This document shows, piece after piece, positions 43,240 to 54,609 of a stretch of 64,000 nt of DNA (position 1 is its first letter; the number at the start of each line of letters is the position of its first letter). Both the position numbers and the translations under genes were made by a program. Under the pieces are notes generated by a model, which saw only the letters and a list, made by a program, of their open reading frames with translations, made no database searches and was not told where the DNA came from. The stretch is from positions 248,001 to 312,000 of the forward strand of contig JAPJBO010000095.1 of NCBI GenBank assembly GCA_030068145.1. The letters are read 5' to 3'. The DNA is from Diplonema papillatum. Its lineage: Eukaryota > Euglenozoa > Diplonemea > Diplonemida > Diplonemidae.

Positions 43240-43560
43240 TCGTTTAAGCCGTCGCATATTATAAATTTGTTGCATGAGTGTGATTGTCACTACCCTGAGC
43301 AACGCACGATGCACACTCCGTGTCTGCGTTACAGCAGATGGAACGCGTTTGTTGCGCCGCCGCGGGGGCGGCCTACGAGTGGATGTCGCTGTGGCCTTCG
43401 GGCCGGAGCCATCGTCGGGTGACTCCTCGCTCGTTTCTTCGCGGTTGCGTCGGTTCGCACACCGGGTGGACGCAGCCAGGGACTGCGTTGCATTGGGTGG
43501 CGTTCGCCGGGCGGATGCTGGCCCGGAGTTGCGGCGTCGGCGGTAGAGTGCGCCATGTAT
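43240..43560. other. GC-rich stretch with open frames on both strands
   Basis: 43320-43555 is GC-rich and open in several frames, but none matches a family I know. Its left part (43250-43325) is an inverted copy of the 'gttgctcagggtagtcgaag' repeat. A coding fragment is possible but not demonstrated. The remainder of 41450-44970 shows no supportable gene. Confidence 0.3.
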
Positions 43561-44980
43561 GTGCGTCGCAACCCGCAGAATGGTTAGTACCAAACAAGCA
43601 CGACGCGAAACGCGGGAGCTGCAAATGAGTCGAAACCCCCCAGGCATCTTGTTAAGAACCATCCATCCATCCATCAGCCGGCTGACCCCCTCCCCCCCCA
43701 TAGGCTACTTTCACTGTGGAGGGAGGAGACGCTACCTGTCACACTCTAAGGTGGTCACCACGGTGGGCGGTCAGAAAACAAAAAAAAAAAAACTGTTTTG
43801 CCCCAAATACCCCAAATACCACGGGGGGTCTGGTTTATCCGGCCATCCGGCCAAAGTGGCTGATCCTTAACAAGAGCGCTGAAAACCCCCCTGTTTCGGA
43901 TCCACGCATCCGCCTAGAGTGCAGCCTCCAGGTCTTGCAGGCGTAGCGATTTCCCTAAGCCCCTTTCGGCCCTCTGCGACACCCTGTGCGCCACGGTACT
44001 CGTGGAGACGGGTGTGCAGGCCGGCTTGCTGCAATGTGCGGCTGTGGCTGGGCGGGATTCTTTTGTTGGTGGACACCAGGCTTGGCCGCGACTACCATCA
44101 GCACAGGACCTGCAGACAGGACAGCAGGGTGAGTCTAGTATGTCAGGCGGCTGATCGTAGCTGGGGCAAAAGCTTAGTTTTAATATTTAGGCAGGACAAT
44201 GTGGACCTGAGTGGCAACCTCCTTGTGACTTGTACGATGTCGAGTAGGAATTGTTGCTGGCTTCGTCTGGCATCTTCGCACCCGTTCTGAGCCGGGGGTC
44301 TACAGCAGAGGCAGGCGCTACTCTCTCCACTCTTTCTCGGCCGGGGCTCTTACCTACCCTTGGGTCTTAGGGTGGGTCTCTCCCAGTGCTCGGGATCGTC
44401 AACGTCGCAAGGATTGAGCCATTGTCAGCACTGACACACCCCCCCTCTCAGCTTTGTTACTGTGTTTTGCTTGGTACTAAAATATAGCAGTCGGCAGTTT
44501 TAGGGTACACTGCATGCAAACTTACCGAAAAACAGGTGAGTTCCACTGGTGCGCGCTAGGCTACAGTACGACTTTTTGTCCGGAAGCCGGGTTTCAACAT
44601 TTCAATGAAATTGGGAGCGATTTCACCCTCCGAACCGTTAGCAATCGCTTCAAAACGGTTTTAGGGGGTATTTCACGACGTTTGGCGTGGTTTCCACCAC
44701 TTCCACTATTACACGAAAACAGGTGTTTAGCATACTTTCGTAAACGGCGTGCACCCTCGTCATCAAATATCACTTTACGCGAACAAGAAAGCGCCGTGCT
44801 CATCTTGTACGGCACCGGGGACAGGTGGTTGATTCTTTCGGGTAGGTTTTCACTGCCGGCGGAGGTTGCCGGTGTCCGCTTTTTGGGCGAGGGAATTTTT
44901 TGATTGGGCTGATGTTTGGAGAACTCTGCCTCTCACGCATGTTTGATGCCGGCATCAAGTCTTCTTCGAAGAACAGGAGA

Positions 44981-45276
44981 AAAATACTCGACGTAGCTGC
45001 TTTGACTCCGAATGGAAGGGAGGAAATATAGAGGTAGAGGGGAAAATACAATACGAACACAATCTGATTTGTTCTTCGCTTACAACCACCGTGTGTTGTT
45101 TTCTCACTCAGGACTTTGACCTGTTGTGTTTGTGTGATTTGTCGTGTTGGGGTAGACCCATGACCTGTCCGTTCACACGACACGTGGTTCGGTAGTTAGC
45201 ACTTGGGATCCCTTCAGTTCTTTGTCTGGCAGTTATTGTCGAGCATTTTCTTCCAAGCTGGCGCTTATGTAAAAAA
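44981..45276 (+). repeat. SINE-like family S1, full length
   Basis: Same ends as 33161-33456, with small indels. Confidence 0.8.
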
Positions 45277-45372
45277 TAAGGAAGATAGTTACAAGACTTC
45301 CGTAGAAATTGGAATGAGACTACGAAGGACTGGCGCGCTCTGTATTGTCTTTTTAGCGTTATTTGTGGATTT

Positions 45373-45570
45373 TTAGAGTTAAAGTTCGCTTGAAATTCCG
45401 GGGGTTAGGGTCTCCGTCTGACCTATCATTAATGGGTTCTCTTAGAGCAAGAAAGGGCTAAATGGTTACGCGTTGTATATTTGGTGCACGCTTTCGTTTT
45501 GGGTTATGGCTAGCCATGTCCGGGAATTTTTGTGACCGAAACAAAGTACATTCCTTCGTGGCGTGTAGTC
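45373..45570 (-). repeat. Solitary intron 3' module, long form
   Basis: About 190 bp closely matching 22052-22250 of RRM intron 1, including 'cttagagcaagaaagggcta', 'ggctagccatgtccggga' and 'aagtacattccttcgtggcg'. No exon is recognised downstream on the minus strand. Confidence 0.7.
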
Positions 45571-45734
45571 TTGGGGTTCAGGCGCTACTTGCCTCTCATG
45601 TGTTTGATGCTAGCATCAAGTCTTCTTCGCGGAATGCAGAGTCTTCTTTTCTGTTCTTTTCTTTCTTTCGTTGTCGACAACTTCTTTTTTCTCCGGGGGG
45701 AAAATCTTAGTTTCGGGGGGGGGGGGGGTTCTCT

Positions 45735-46012
45735 GTGTTGTACCGGAACCAGGGAAGGCCTGCTACACGGAAGCCAAAGTTCACGTGTTGGCGGTACGGC
45801 AGACGACGGGTCAAGAGGCTACCGATTTCCCGAACTAAAGCATCAAGACGTGGCGGACCTTGGGGCTTGGCTCTTGCGCTGAACACAAGCTCGTCGAGAC
45901 GGTCAGCCGCAGGGGCAGAGCGGACGGGGTCGTAACACTGTGCTGCCTCCGACTCAAGCTTTGTGAGCTGTGGTTGACCGTCACGTTCCTGGACCCGGTG
46001 CGGCCTTTTTCT
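45735..46012 (+). repeat. Dispersed repeat of about 300 bp, copy 2
   Basis: Match to 10134-10433 with small deletions. Confidence 0.7.
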
Positions 46013-46474
46013 CCATTTTCTCTTTTTCTCTCGAGTTTCGCCCGCCGATCAGTCCAAAGTTAGAGCTCATTGGTGAGTCCTCGGATGGGACGTTCAATTG
46101 GGCCCGGTATGAACACAACTTTTTGGTTTCATTGGGTACGCTTTGGTTGCGACGCGTAACCACATAGAAACCAATGACCATGACATTCTTCCCAAAGAGG
46201 AGGAACACGCACACACACCCAGTCGTCTTTCAACACGGTGCAATAGTGTCCCGTGGATAATGGACGCAGTTACCGTGTACGTGTCTTTTCGAACGCGATG
46301 GTTGGCTGGAGACTTTTAGACTGGTTCTTGTACCTTTTACCTTTATTTGCTTGCTTGTCCTTGCGCTTACCTTTTATTTGCTTGCCTCTGCCCCTTGCCG
46401 GGCCGGGTCCAGTGTCACATCCATCACATTTGGAAAGACGCAGATCTCTTTGGAGGAGACTTCGGTCTTTTTTT

Positions 46475-46530
46475 TAGAGTGAATCCTCGCATGGAACTCC
46501 GGGGTTTCGAAGTGTCCGGGTGACTCTCGG
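46475..46530 (-). repeat. Diverged intron 3' module
   Basis: 'tttttagagtgaatcctcgc' and 'gaagtgtccgggtgactctc' keep the two blocks of the module. Confidence 0.5.
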
Positions 46531-46610
46531 CAGGTAGAGCCTATTTTTATTCGCAACGTCTGTCTTTGGCTCGTTTCAGGGAAGGGGAACTCGGGCTATA
46601 GTACTAACTA

Positions 46611-46904
46611 AAAATACTCGACGTAGCTGCTTCGACTCCAAATGGAAGGGAGGAAATATAGAGGTAAGGGGCAAATACAATACAAACACAATCTGATTTG
46701 TTCTTCGCTTACACCACCGTGTGCTGGTTTCTCACTCAGGACTTTGACCTGTTGTGTTTGTGTGATTTGTCGTGTAGGGGTAGACCCGCATGACCTCACG
46801 TCCGTTCAACACGGGGTTCGGTAGTTACAGCACTTGGGATCCCTTCTGTTCTTTGTCGGGCAGCATCGTCGAGCATTTCCTTTCAAGCTGGCGCTAATGT
46901 AAAA
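46611..46904 (+). repeat. SINE-like family S1, full length
   Basis: Nearly identical to 33161-33456. The stretch 46905-48500 has no supportable gene. Confidence 0.8.
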
Positions 46905-48514
46905 TATCAACGAAAGAGACTGGTATTCATACGGCAAGAACGCTAATCACTAGAGTGAGTCAATCACAGTCTGAAAATGGGGCCCGCGCTCCGCTCTAGT
47001 GACATAGCTAATCTGCATGATCTAGCCTCGATAATCGCCGGAAAGAATTGGTAATCGTGGTAAACTTTCTTCGCGATTCAAGAGGGATGCCGATTAGAGT
47101 GAGTATGAATGCCGTACAGTATGAATGCCGTAAACAAACTGACACTTTCTGGTCCGATGCCACTGTCGCGTGCCCCGCATTTCGCGATTGATTCTGTTGA
47201 TATTTCAGTGAGAAAACGTGTCAGTTAGACTTTGGCGGACACGTGCCGGCATAGCGGAGAACCCCCCCTCCCCCACTTTTATATTTTTTGACGGACAGAT
47301 GACGGCATGGCAAACCATGACTTTGTCCTATAGGCTACTATGGCCGACGCCCCTCCCCTCCCCCCCCCTTTTTATCCCGGTGGCGGACATATGGCGGCAC
47401 GGCAAACCATTAATGTTCTCCTCCTTGGTGTGCGTCTCGTGCTGCAATCAGCTCCAGTCTCAGTGCCGCTGCGTAAAAGGGTAAGTAGAAAACGAACCAA
47501 CTGTTAATGATCTTCGTGTGTTTGCCACATTTCCATCGTGGCTCCGCAGGACACGGAAAGCTAGGCATGTGCTCTCTAAGGAGGCAGTTACTGGTTATCG
47601 CAAAATCAAAATAAGACGCGTCGCTGGCTAACCACGGTTGAAACCGGAAAATGATGAGAGGAGGGAACTGTTTTTTCAGAGTGCAAGTTCACTCAGAGAT
47701 CCTTGCCGGCTGCCTCAGTTTTGCTCGGATCGACCAGGATAGGAATGAGTTGAGGAGGTGACCCGCGGCATCGTCAGCGAAGGGTAAGTGTCGGTGTCTT
47801 CGGACAACGTCCTTGCTCCCGCTGGCCTGACGTGGTTAAGCTCGCAGGCTCATGTCAGACACAGCGATCTTCTACTACCCGTCTGGAAACACGGACCAAG
47901 TAGTCTAACACGTGTGCGAGGCTAGGGTGTCAAACCCACTAGCCTTCGTTGAACGCTTTGCCCTGGACGTTTGTTTCTTGGTACAGGGCGCAAGGAGACG
48001 CCGTGGATGGCCTGTGACGCGTTCGTACTTCCTCCAACATTGCATGTTTGGACTAAAAAAGAAACGGCGGGGGGTGGGGGGGTAGGAGACAAATAATTAT
48101 GGCGCTGTCGAACTAGTGTTTGTTGAGATGGTTGGTCTCCCCTGAGGACACGTTCCTCGCTGCCGGGGATTCATTGACGTTTTTGTTTTCCCTTCTTTAT
48201 TTCTTTTTTTTTGTGTTTTTTCTTTTTTTTTCCCCAACGACAGCGAGTGTCGGACTAGGCCCGAAGGCGGATTGTTTCCTTTTCTGGCAGGTTTTCCTCT
48301 GCCAGCGGGAGTTGCTTGCGGGTGGTTTTCTTTTGTGCGGATGTCAAGTACACACGACGAAGGGCTTTTACGTATTGTAACACACACACGTGCCTTTCGG
48401 CCGCGGACCTTCTCGCAAAAACATGTTCACCGATGCGGAATCTTTCTACGACGATGCAACATTGCAAATTAAATAGATATCCCCGGAGGATATCAAATAG
48501 GTATCCTGGGGGGT

Positions 48515-48590
48515 TTTAGAGTTAACGTTCGCTTGAAATTCCGGGGTTTTAGGGTCTCGTGTGACCGTTCATGAACGGGTTCTTAGAAGT
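48515..48590 (-). repeat. Intron 3' module adjoining TIR element copy 3
   Basis: 'ttttagagttaacgttcgct' and 'ttttagggtctcgtgtgacc' followed by 'atgaacgggttcttaga', where the TIR element's conserved left flank begins. The element appears to have inserted into this module. Confidence 0.65.
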
Positions 48591-48609
48591 ACGTGCGCTC
48601 GGCTAAAGG

Positions 48610-49236
48610 CGAGACTGGAGGCAGCTGTTAAAGTTCGCGAAACAGTAGAGTTCGGGCGCAGCTAAGTTTGGGTGATGCAAATTTCTGGTGAAAGCTGAGT
48701 TCGGGCGAAGCAAACGGGTGAAGCTAAGTTCCAGTGAACCAAAGGGTGCAGCTGAGTTCGGGCGAAGCTAAGTTCTGGTGAAGCAAAGCAAAGTTCGGGC
48801 GAAGCAAAGTTCGGGTTCTGGTGACGCTGAGTTCGGCGTGTGGTAGCAAGTTTAGCCTGTGTTGGCAAGCTCGGCGCCAGTACCCCCCGGACCCCCCCCG
48901 ACTCCGTTTCCCGTGGTGACCCAAATACCGCGAGATACTGAGAAACTCCGCAAAAAACGCAAATTTCGGGCACATTGGCGCATTGGACCCCGAAACGCAA
49001 CAAACCTCGAAAACAATCTTCGACGGAAAAAGTGTGATAGGCGGGGTTCGAACCCGGGCCTACCGGCCTGAAGGCCGACGCCCGATCACTCTGCCACCAT
49101 GCATTTCGGCAGGGGAAAAAAAAGCTTGCTCCACACGATTATCTAGTCCAAAAACTATACACTTTCGCAACATGAAAAGCCGGGTTGGCTCGAATAGAGG
49201 CTATTCACATTGCATGTTATAGGACCTCCAGTCTCG
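48610..49236 (-). mobile_element. TIR element carrying tRNA-like sequence, copy 3
   Basis: TIRs at 48610-48621 and 49225-49236. The 16-bp array is shorter and the C-rich block reduced. The tRNA-like block is at 49033-49100. Immediately right of the element 'aacaagaaagggctatatgg' resumes the intron module interrupted on its left. Confidence 0.8.
49033..49100 (-). ncRNA. tRNA-like region, copy 3
   Basis: 'TGGCAGAGTGATCGGGCG' and 'GGTTCGAACCCCGCC' on the minus strand. The anticodon arm is again a 'GGCCTTCAGGCC' palindrome and the acceptor stem does not pair fully. Confidence 0.55.
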
Positions 49237-49289
49237 AACAAGAAAGGGCTATATGGTTACGTAGCCCATACCGGTCTGTTTTCCGCGTT

Positions 49290-49490
49290 TTTAGAGTTAA
49301 AGTTCGCTTGAAATTCCGGGGGTTTAGGGTCTCCGTCTGACCGGGTTCTCTTAGAGCAAGAAAGGGCTATATGGTTACGGGTTGCATATATGGTGCACGC
49401 TGTATGTACAATATGGGTTATGGCTAGCCATGTCCGGGACTGTGACTGACACCAAGTACATTCCTTCGTGGAGTGTAGTCTTGGGCCCAC
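49290..49490 (-). repeat. Solitary intron 3' module, long form
   Basis: It matches 45373-45570 and 22052-22250. Confidence 0.7.
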
Positions 49491-50410
49491 AAGGCAAGTG
49501 CTAATTACTTCCGTCTGTCGGGTGCAGTTTCTTTCTTCGTGGGATCGAGACTTTGGCTCCGTTTCAATTCCTCTTCTTTTTCTTGTGTTATTTATAATAT
49601 TTCGTTTCTGTGGGTCGCAGGCGCATGCGGTTCTAATTTCTAGAAGAAGTTGGCTACGAGACCCTGGGTGCATAGCGTTTCAGAGGCTTTGAGATCCGGT
49701 ATTTTCGAGTTGCCGGTTGGCTATTGAGGCTGGTGAATATTCTCGACGGCACCAGGTGAGGCCTGTGGATGTGGCCTGCCTTCGGGGCTTGTTTCTTTCT
49801 GAGTCGTTCAGCACTGAGCCTTTTTGAGCACAAGTACATGAGCCAAGTGGATTATCATTCACTTCCTAGCATCGAGAGCGGCACAAGTGCCGGAAACGCA
49901 GGTGTACTGCTTCTTCGGCCAACGTTACTTGGTGACATCGTCGGCTCGGAGGTGTCTGTGCCGATGAAGATGAGGTCAAGGTGATTGCTATCTCCGCTCG
50001 CTTCCGCAGCGCGGACTCCTTTGGTCGTTTCGGTATATTTTTGTCTGCTCATCTTCGCCGAGTGTGCCAACCGTGGGGTTTCCTGCTGGGTCCTCGTTTA
50101 GCATCAAGGAAAAGTGGTGCCCTGACGCAGGACCCGCTTTGTGCGGAGTCAAACAATTTGCTGCACTGCTGAGGACGTTCGTCCATCTCTCGGTCCAGGA
50201 CACATGGATATGTCAAAGGCTTCGGGTGCGTAAGAAGAAACATCCCATCGCACGTGGGGCTCGGTCGGGTTGACGGTTTCAAACAGCCGAGGATTAGAAT
50301 GCGAGAATTAAAGCCTTTGGCTTGATTGGGTGGGAGGGAGCGGCGCACAGGACTAAGAAACAACCTGGACAACGAAAGCCATTTGCCCTTGGCGTGTTGT
50401 ATGTGTGTGC

Positions 50411-50825
50411 TGTGTTGTGTTGTGTGTTGTGTGTTGTGTGTTGTGTGTTGTGTGTTGTGTGTTGTGTGTTGTGTGTTGTGTGTTGTGTGTTGTATGTTGT
50501 GTGTTGTGTGTTGTGTGTTGTGTGTTGTGTGTTGTGTGTTGTGTGTTGTGTGTTGTGTGTTGTGTGTTGTGTGTTGTGTGTTGTGTGTTGTGTGTTGTGT
50601 GTTGTGTGTTGTGTGTTGTGTGTTGTGTGTTGTGTGTTGTGTGTTGTGTGTTGTGTGTTGTGTGTTGTGTGTGTGTGTGTGTTGTGTGTTGTGTGTTGTG
50701 TGTTGTGTGTTGTGTGTTGTGTGTTGTGTGTTGTGTGTTGTGTGTTGTGTGTTGTGTGTTGTGTGTTGTGTGTTGTGTGTTGTGTGTTGTGTGTTGTGTG
50801 TTGTGTGTTGTGTGTTGTGTGTTGT
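50411..50825. repeat. 7-bp microsatellite (TGTGTTG)n, about 415 bp
   Basis: About 58 units, with one 'tgtatgttg' variant near 50490 and a TG expansion at about 50668-50682. The Cys/Val-rich and His/Asn/Thr-rich ORFs across it are artefacts of the 7-bp period. Confidence 0.97.
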
Positions 50826-51416
50826 TGCGAGTTGTGTTGTGTGGCGTGTGTGTACTGTCCCGATACTTGATTGAAAAGTGAGGATTTGTTTGCTACTTAG
50901 GCCGTGTGTGCAGATACGCGTGGTTTCTGCGTTTTGTCTTGAAACGCTCTTTTGGCACGAGACAGGCCGCGGTTTGAAGTGCGTGGTACTGACCCCGCCC
51001 GCCGTCGTTGTAGTACGAGCTCCCCCCACCAGGTTTGCAGGGATCTGCACGTCGCAGAGGACCCCCCAAGCACTGACCCTGAGGACCTCAGCAGGGCTCC
51101 GCTCAGCGGCCTTGTTGGGCCCGGAATTCGCACGAAACTCCGTTTTTCCTCCTCTCCTCCCAGACGATACGTTGTGCCAGACTGCCGGCGGCATTCCCAG
51201 CCAAATTAAGCACCGTTACTACTGTGCAGCCCTACTCGTGTAGGCACACTGCGGGGAGCCGGGGGGGCAGCAACCAGGATTCGCACCGCCCAGCGGGTCT
51301 TGGTGTGTGTGTGGCGACACCTCCCCATAAGCGAGCAAACCCAGGCGTTTGAAATCAACCGGTCGGTAGCCCGCCCAAGTGCTACATGACTACAAACTCA
51401 ACGCTGAGATAACCCG

Positions 51417-51465
51417 TGGCCTAGCAGGGTGGTGGCAGGTCTGCCGCCACCACCCTGCTAGGCCA
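51417..51465. repeat. Perfect 20-bp inverted repeat, 9-base loop
   Basis: 'tggcctagcagggtggtggc' at 51417-51436 pairs with 51446-51465. Confidence 0.95.
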
Positions 51466-52324
51466 ACAGGGTGAAATCCAAGAGCACGACTGATGATGCC
51501 TGGTATTGGATTAGTCTCATATACCGGGCGAAACTAAGGCGGCGGGTCTGTCACTTGGGCAACAACCAGGAACACACTGGTAGGTGAGCAGCGACACCTC
51601 CCGAAAGTGAGCCAAGGGCGAAGGACGTATCTGCGGCTGCTGCGGCAGTTGCCCGGTGGCAACCCCACACGCAGAACGCGGGGAAGGGGAACGTCTTTTC
51701 CCGACTACATTGAGGTGCAAACATGGAGGGTGCTACGGTAGCCATGCACGGGTCTTGGGCGCGTGCCTCGTGCAGGGCGGGTGCTTTGTGATCCGACGCG
51801 AAGACCTGGTGCAATCACACGCTAGACACAATCTATCTTAAAAAGGACCACACTCTGTTTTGGAGCCGGTCCCCCCTCCGGGAAGAATGATACATTTGTG
51901 TTTCCGACGATCCCAGATTTTTTATTGGTGGCTTTTGTTTGTTTCGTGAGGTTCGGCTTGGTGCATACTGTGTGGGCGGGGGCTAGGATAGAAAGCTTTT
52001 CTGTATCGGGCTAGACTTTAACTCATCTTTGTATCGCACGATCTACTGGTTCTGAGGTTCATGTTGTCGAGGCATGTGTCGTATGTGATCATACGATAAT
52101 ATAGTTCAAAGACATGTCATCACAATGTGCTGTTCCACGCTATCAACATCACACGTGAAGTCACTTGTAATCTGCATAACAAGTCGTTCGTGCACGACCA
52201 GATTACCCCCTTCCTCTCCCAAGTACTGTGCCGTGGTGGTCTGGTTGCAAAATACTCGACGTAGCTGCTGCGACTCCGAATGGAAAGGAGGAAATATAGA
52301 GGTACCTACCCCCCCCCAGGGGTG

Positions 52325-52396
52325 GTCAGATTCTGCCAACGACTCCGCAATCTGGCCCTAAGCGGCCAGATTGCGGAGTCGTTGGCAGAATCTGAC
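52325..52396. repeat. Perfect 33-bp inverted repeat, 6-base loop
   Basis: Left arm 52325-52357 (starts 'gtcagattctgcc', ends 'caatctggcc') and right arm 52364-52396 are exact complements around 'ctaagc'. Both sides are followed by C-rich runs. Confidence 0.95.
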
Positions 52397-52684
52397 CTGA
52401 CCCCCCCCCCTATAGATAGATATACAGGTGTGGAGGGGGGACGCTACCTGTCACTCTCAAAGGTGGTCACCACGGTGGGTGGTCAGAAAAAAAAATTTTT
52501 TTGGCCCAAATAAACCACACTTTGAAAATAGTTTGTGGGCCCACTTTTGCCAGGGAATTTTGACCATTTCACCTTAGAGAATTCGACCACCCAGCCTCCA
52601 AGGCAACTGCACTGTGGAAGGGGGGGGGGGGGGGGGATGTTTCTTGGGTTTGAAGAGCGCGTGGTGCTTGGGGGGGGGGGGTTT

Positions 52685-52842
52685 GCAAGAACGTGCTTGG
52701 AATGGTATGTGCTCAACACCGCACTGGTCCCGTCTGCGCCGTGTTTCGGTCCTCTAAGCCACGGACACAGAAGGCGGACCATCATCAGCGTGGAACCTGA
52801 GTGTCTGCAGACAGGACTGCGGTGTGAGTCTGGTTTGTTCTT
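52685..52842 (+). repeat. Dispersed repeat S3
   Basis: 'gcaagaacgtgcttggaatg', 'ctcaacaccgcactgg', 'gtctgcgccgtgtttcg' and 'gtgtctgcagacaggac' match 57007-57160. Confidence 0.8.
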
Positions 52843-53192
52843 AAACACGGGGGGGGGGGAAATCTTAGTTTCGTGTTCAGGCGCTACTTGCCTCCCCCCC
52901 CCCCCGTGTTTAAGATCGCGTTTTTCCGTGTTTAAGATCGCCCCCCAAAAAAACCGATCTTATACACGGGGGGGGACGATCTTAAACACGGGAGGGGACA
53001 AAAAACACCGCAAATTTTTTTTCCCGCTGCGCGAGGCCCTGAACCCCCCCCCACAGTAAAAACGCCCAAAAAAAACTTTCCCGCTGCGCGGGACCCCACC
53101 CCACTCCCCCCCCGTGTATAAGATCGCCCTCATTTCACAAAAAAACCGATCTTGTACACGGGGGGGAGGGCGCGATCTTAAACACGGGGGGT
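52837..53192. repeat. Array of CGATCTTAAACACGGGGG motifs in both orientations
   Basis: Eight copies of a 'cgatcttaaacacgggggg'-like motif or its complement at about 52832, 52907, 52928, 52952, 52976, 53109, 53143 and 53172. A 'tttcccgctgcgcg' block occurs twice between them. Several copies pair head to head, giving foldbacks with G-tracts on one side. Confidence 0.85.
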
Positions 53193-53760
53193 GGTAGGTA
53201 GGGTAAAAATTCTTCTTCACTTCGCTTACACCACCGTGTGTTGTTTTCTCACTCGGGGCTTCCCTCACGTCCGTTCAACACGTGGTTCGGTAGTTACGGC
53301 ACTTGAGATTCCTTCTGTTCTTTGTCGGGCAGCATCGTCGAGCATTTCCTTTCAAGCTGGCGCTTATGTAAAAAAACTCTGCGTGATCAGGTTGTTTTGA
53401 ACAAACGTGCGTTTTTCGCAAATGGAGTTCTTCTTGCAGGGCTTGTGTGCTGCGGGCAGAGAGTCCGTGCGCACCTGTCACCATTCTTCCAATCCAATCG
53501 CTTCCCCATCCCCCCAACTCTGCTCCGAGCGGGGGTGCGCGTCAAACGAATGAAACTTTCCTTTTTTGTGGGTGTGGGTTGTTGTGTTGTCGTCGCACTT
53601 GGTGTTGAGTGTAAGGGTTTTGATTTGCAAGAAAGAAGAGCAGGAGAAGAGGGGGGGAGACAGTGTTGTTGGCCAATCTGATAACACAAAAAAATAAAAA
53701 GAACGCAATCCGACCATCCCCCAAGCTTCCAGTCTCACCATCCTCATTATTCCACATAGG

Positions 53761-54040
53761 ACCGGCTTACCATCTACCGGGACACGGTTGCACCCGGTCG
53801 TGTCCTCTGTCCCAGGACCGGCTTACCATCTGCCGGGACACGGTTGCTCCCAGTCGTGTCCTCTGGCCCAGGACCGGCTTACCATCTACCCGGACACGGT
53901 TGCTCCCAGTCGTGTCCTCTGGCCCAGGACCGGCTTACCATCTACCCGGACACGGTTGCTCCCAGTCGTGTCCTCTGGCCCAGGACCGGCTTACCATCTA
54001 CCCGGACACGGTTGCTCCCAGTCGTGTCCTCTGGCCCACT
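53761..54040. repeat. 56-bp minisatellite, five copies
   Basis: 'accggcttaccatct' starts each unit at 53761, 53817, 53873, 53929 and 53985. Units 3-5 appear identical. Confidence 0.97.
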
Positions 54041-54146
54041 CCTCTAGCCGGGCGGCTGGCCGGATATAGTACGACTGGGATGGTACGTTCGGTAGGTCCA
54101 TTTGTTCTAGGGTAGGCACAGTGCCGCACAGCCGGCATATTTTTTT

Positions 54147-54248
54147 GTTTGTGCGTACGTGTGTAAACCCTGTTTTGAGTGATTTAACACAGCACGCTGC
54201 CATCCGACACTTTTTGATATAGACAAGCAAGCTTGTTACCATAAAAAA
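54147..54248 (+). repeat. 102-bp direct repeat, copy 1
   Basis: Nearly identical to 54361-54463: 'gcgtacgtgtgtaaaccctg', 'cagcacgctgccatccgaca', 'caagcaagcttgttaccata'. A diverged relative is at 14905-14975. Confidence 0.85.
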
Positions 54249-54360
54249 GAGTCTCACTACCTGGACTTGTGGGCCCAGACTCCCCTGCATGTGGACCCCA
54301 CCTGTGGCAAGCACATGCGGGCGCTTAAGGTTCGAGGGTATCCCCCTATGTGCGGGGTTT

Positions 54361-54463
54361 GTTTGAGCGTACGTGTGTAAACCCTGTTTTGAGTGATTTA
54401 ACACAGCACGCTGCCATCCGACACTTTTTGATATAGACAAGCAAGCTTGTTACCATAAAAAAC
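54361..54463 (+). repeat. 102-bp direct repeat, copy 2
   Basis: See 54147-54248. Differs by single bases. Confidence 0.85.
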
Positions 54464-54609
54464 AACGGAACCCCGGCACAAAGCGCAAGGACGTGTTTGC
54501 AAGCTTTATTTGTGGTTTTAGAAGGCCTGGCGGTTCAACTCACCGGTTCGTAGAGGCTTGGGGCTGGCGGGGCGGAGCGGGGAATGGAGGGGAGCAGAGA
54601 GAGAAGGCA

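Larger units (their letters stand above)
52249..53374 (+). repeat. SINE-like family S1 interrupted by about 0.9-kb insertion
   Basis: The S1 5' end (52249-52303) stops after 'aaatatagaggta'. The S1 3' part resumes at about 53219 with 'cgcttacaccaccgtgtgtt' and ends 'ggcgcttatgtaaaa'. The insert holds a perfect hairpin, an S3 repeat and a C/G-tract array. Confidence 0.75.

Noticed and set aside
50049-51194. ORFs of 160-380 codons with HNTQHTT or VCCVLCV repeats
   Set aside because: They come from the 7-bp array; 7 is not a multiple of 3, so every frame stays open. No coding signal is present in the flanks.
53761-54040. CRISPR-like array
   Set aside because: The copies are direct tandem repeats without unique spacers, in a eukaryotic context. 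The same applies to the 63-bp and 30-bp arrays.
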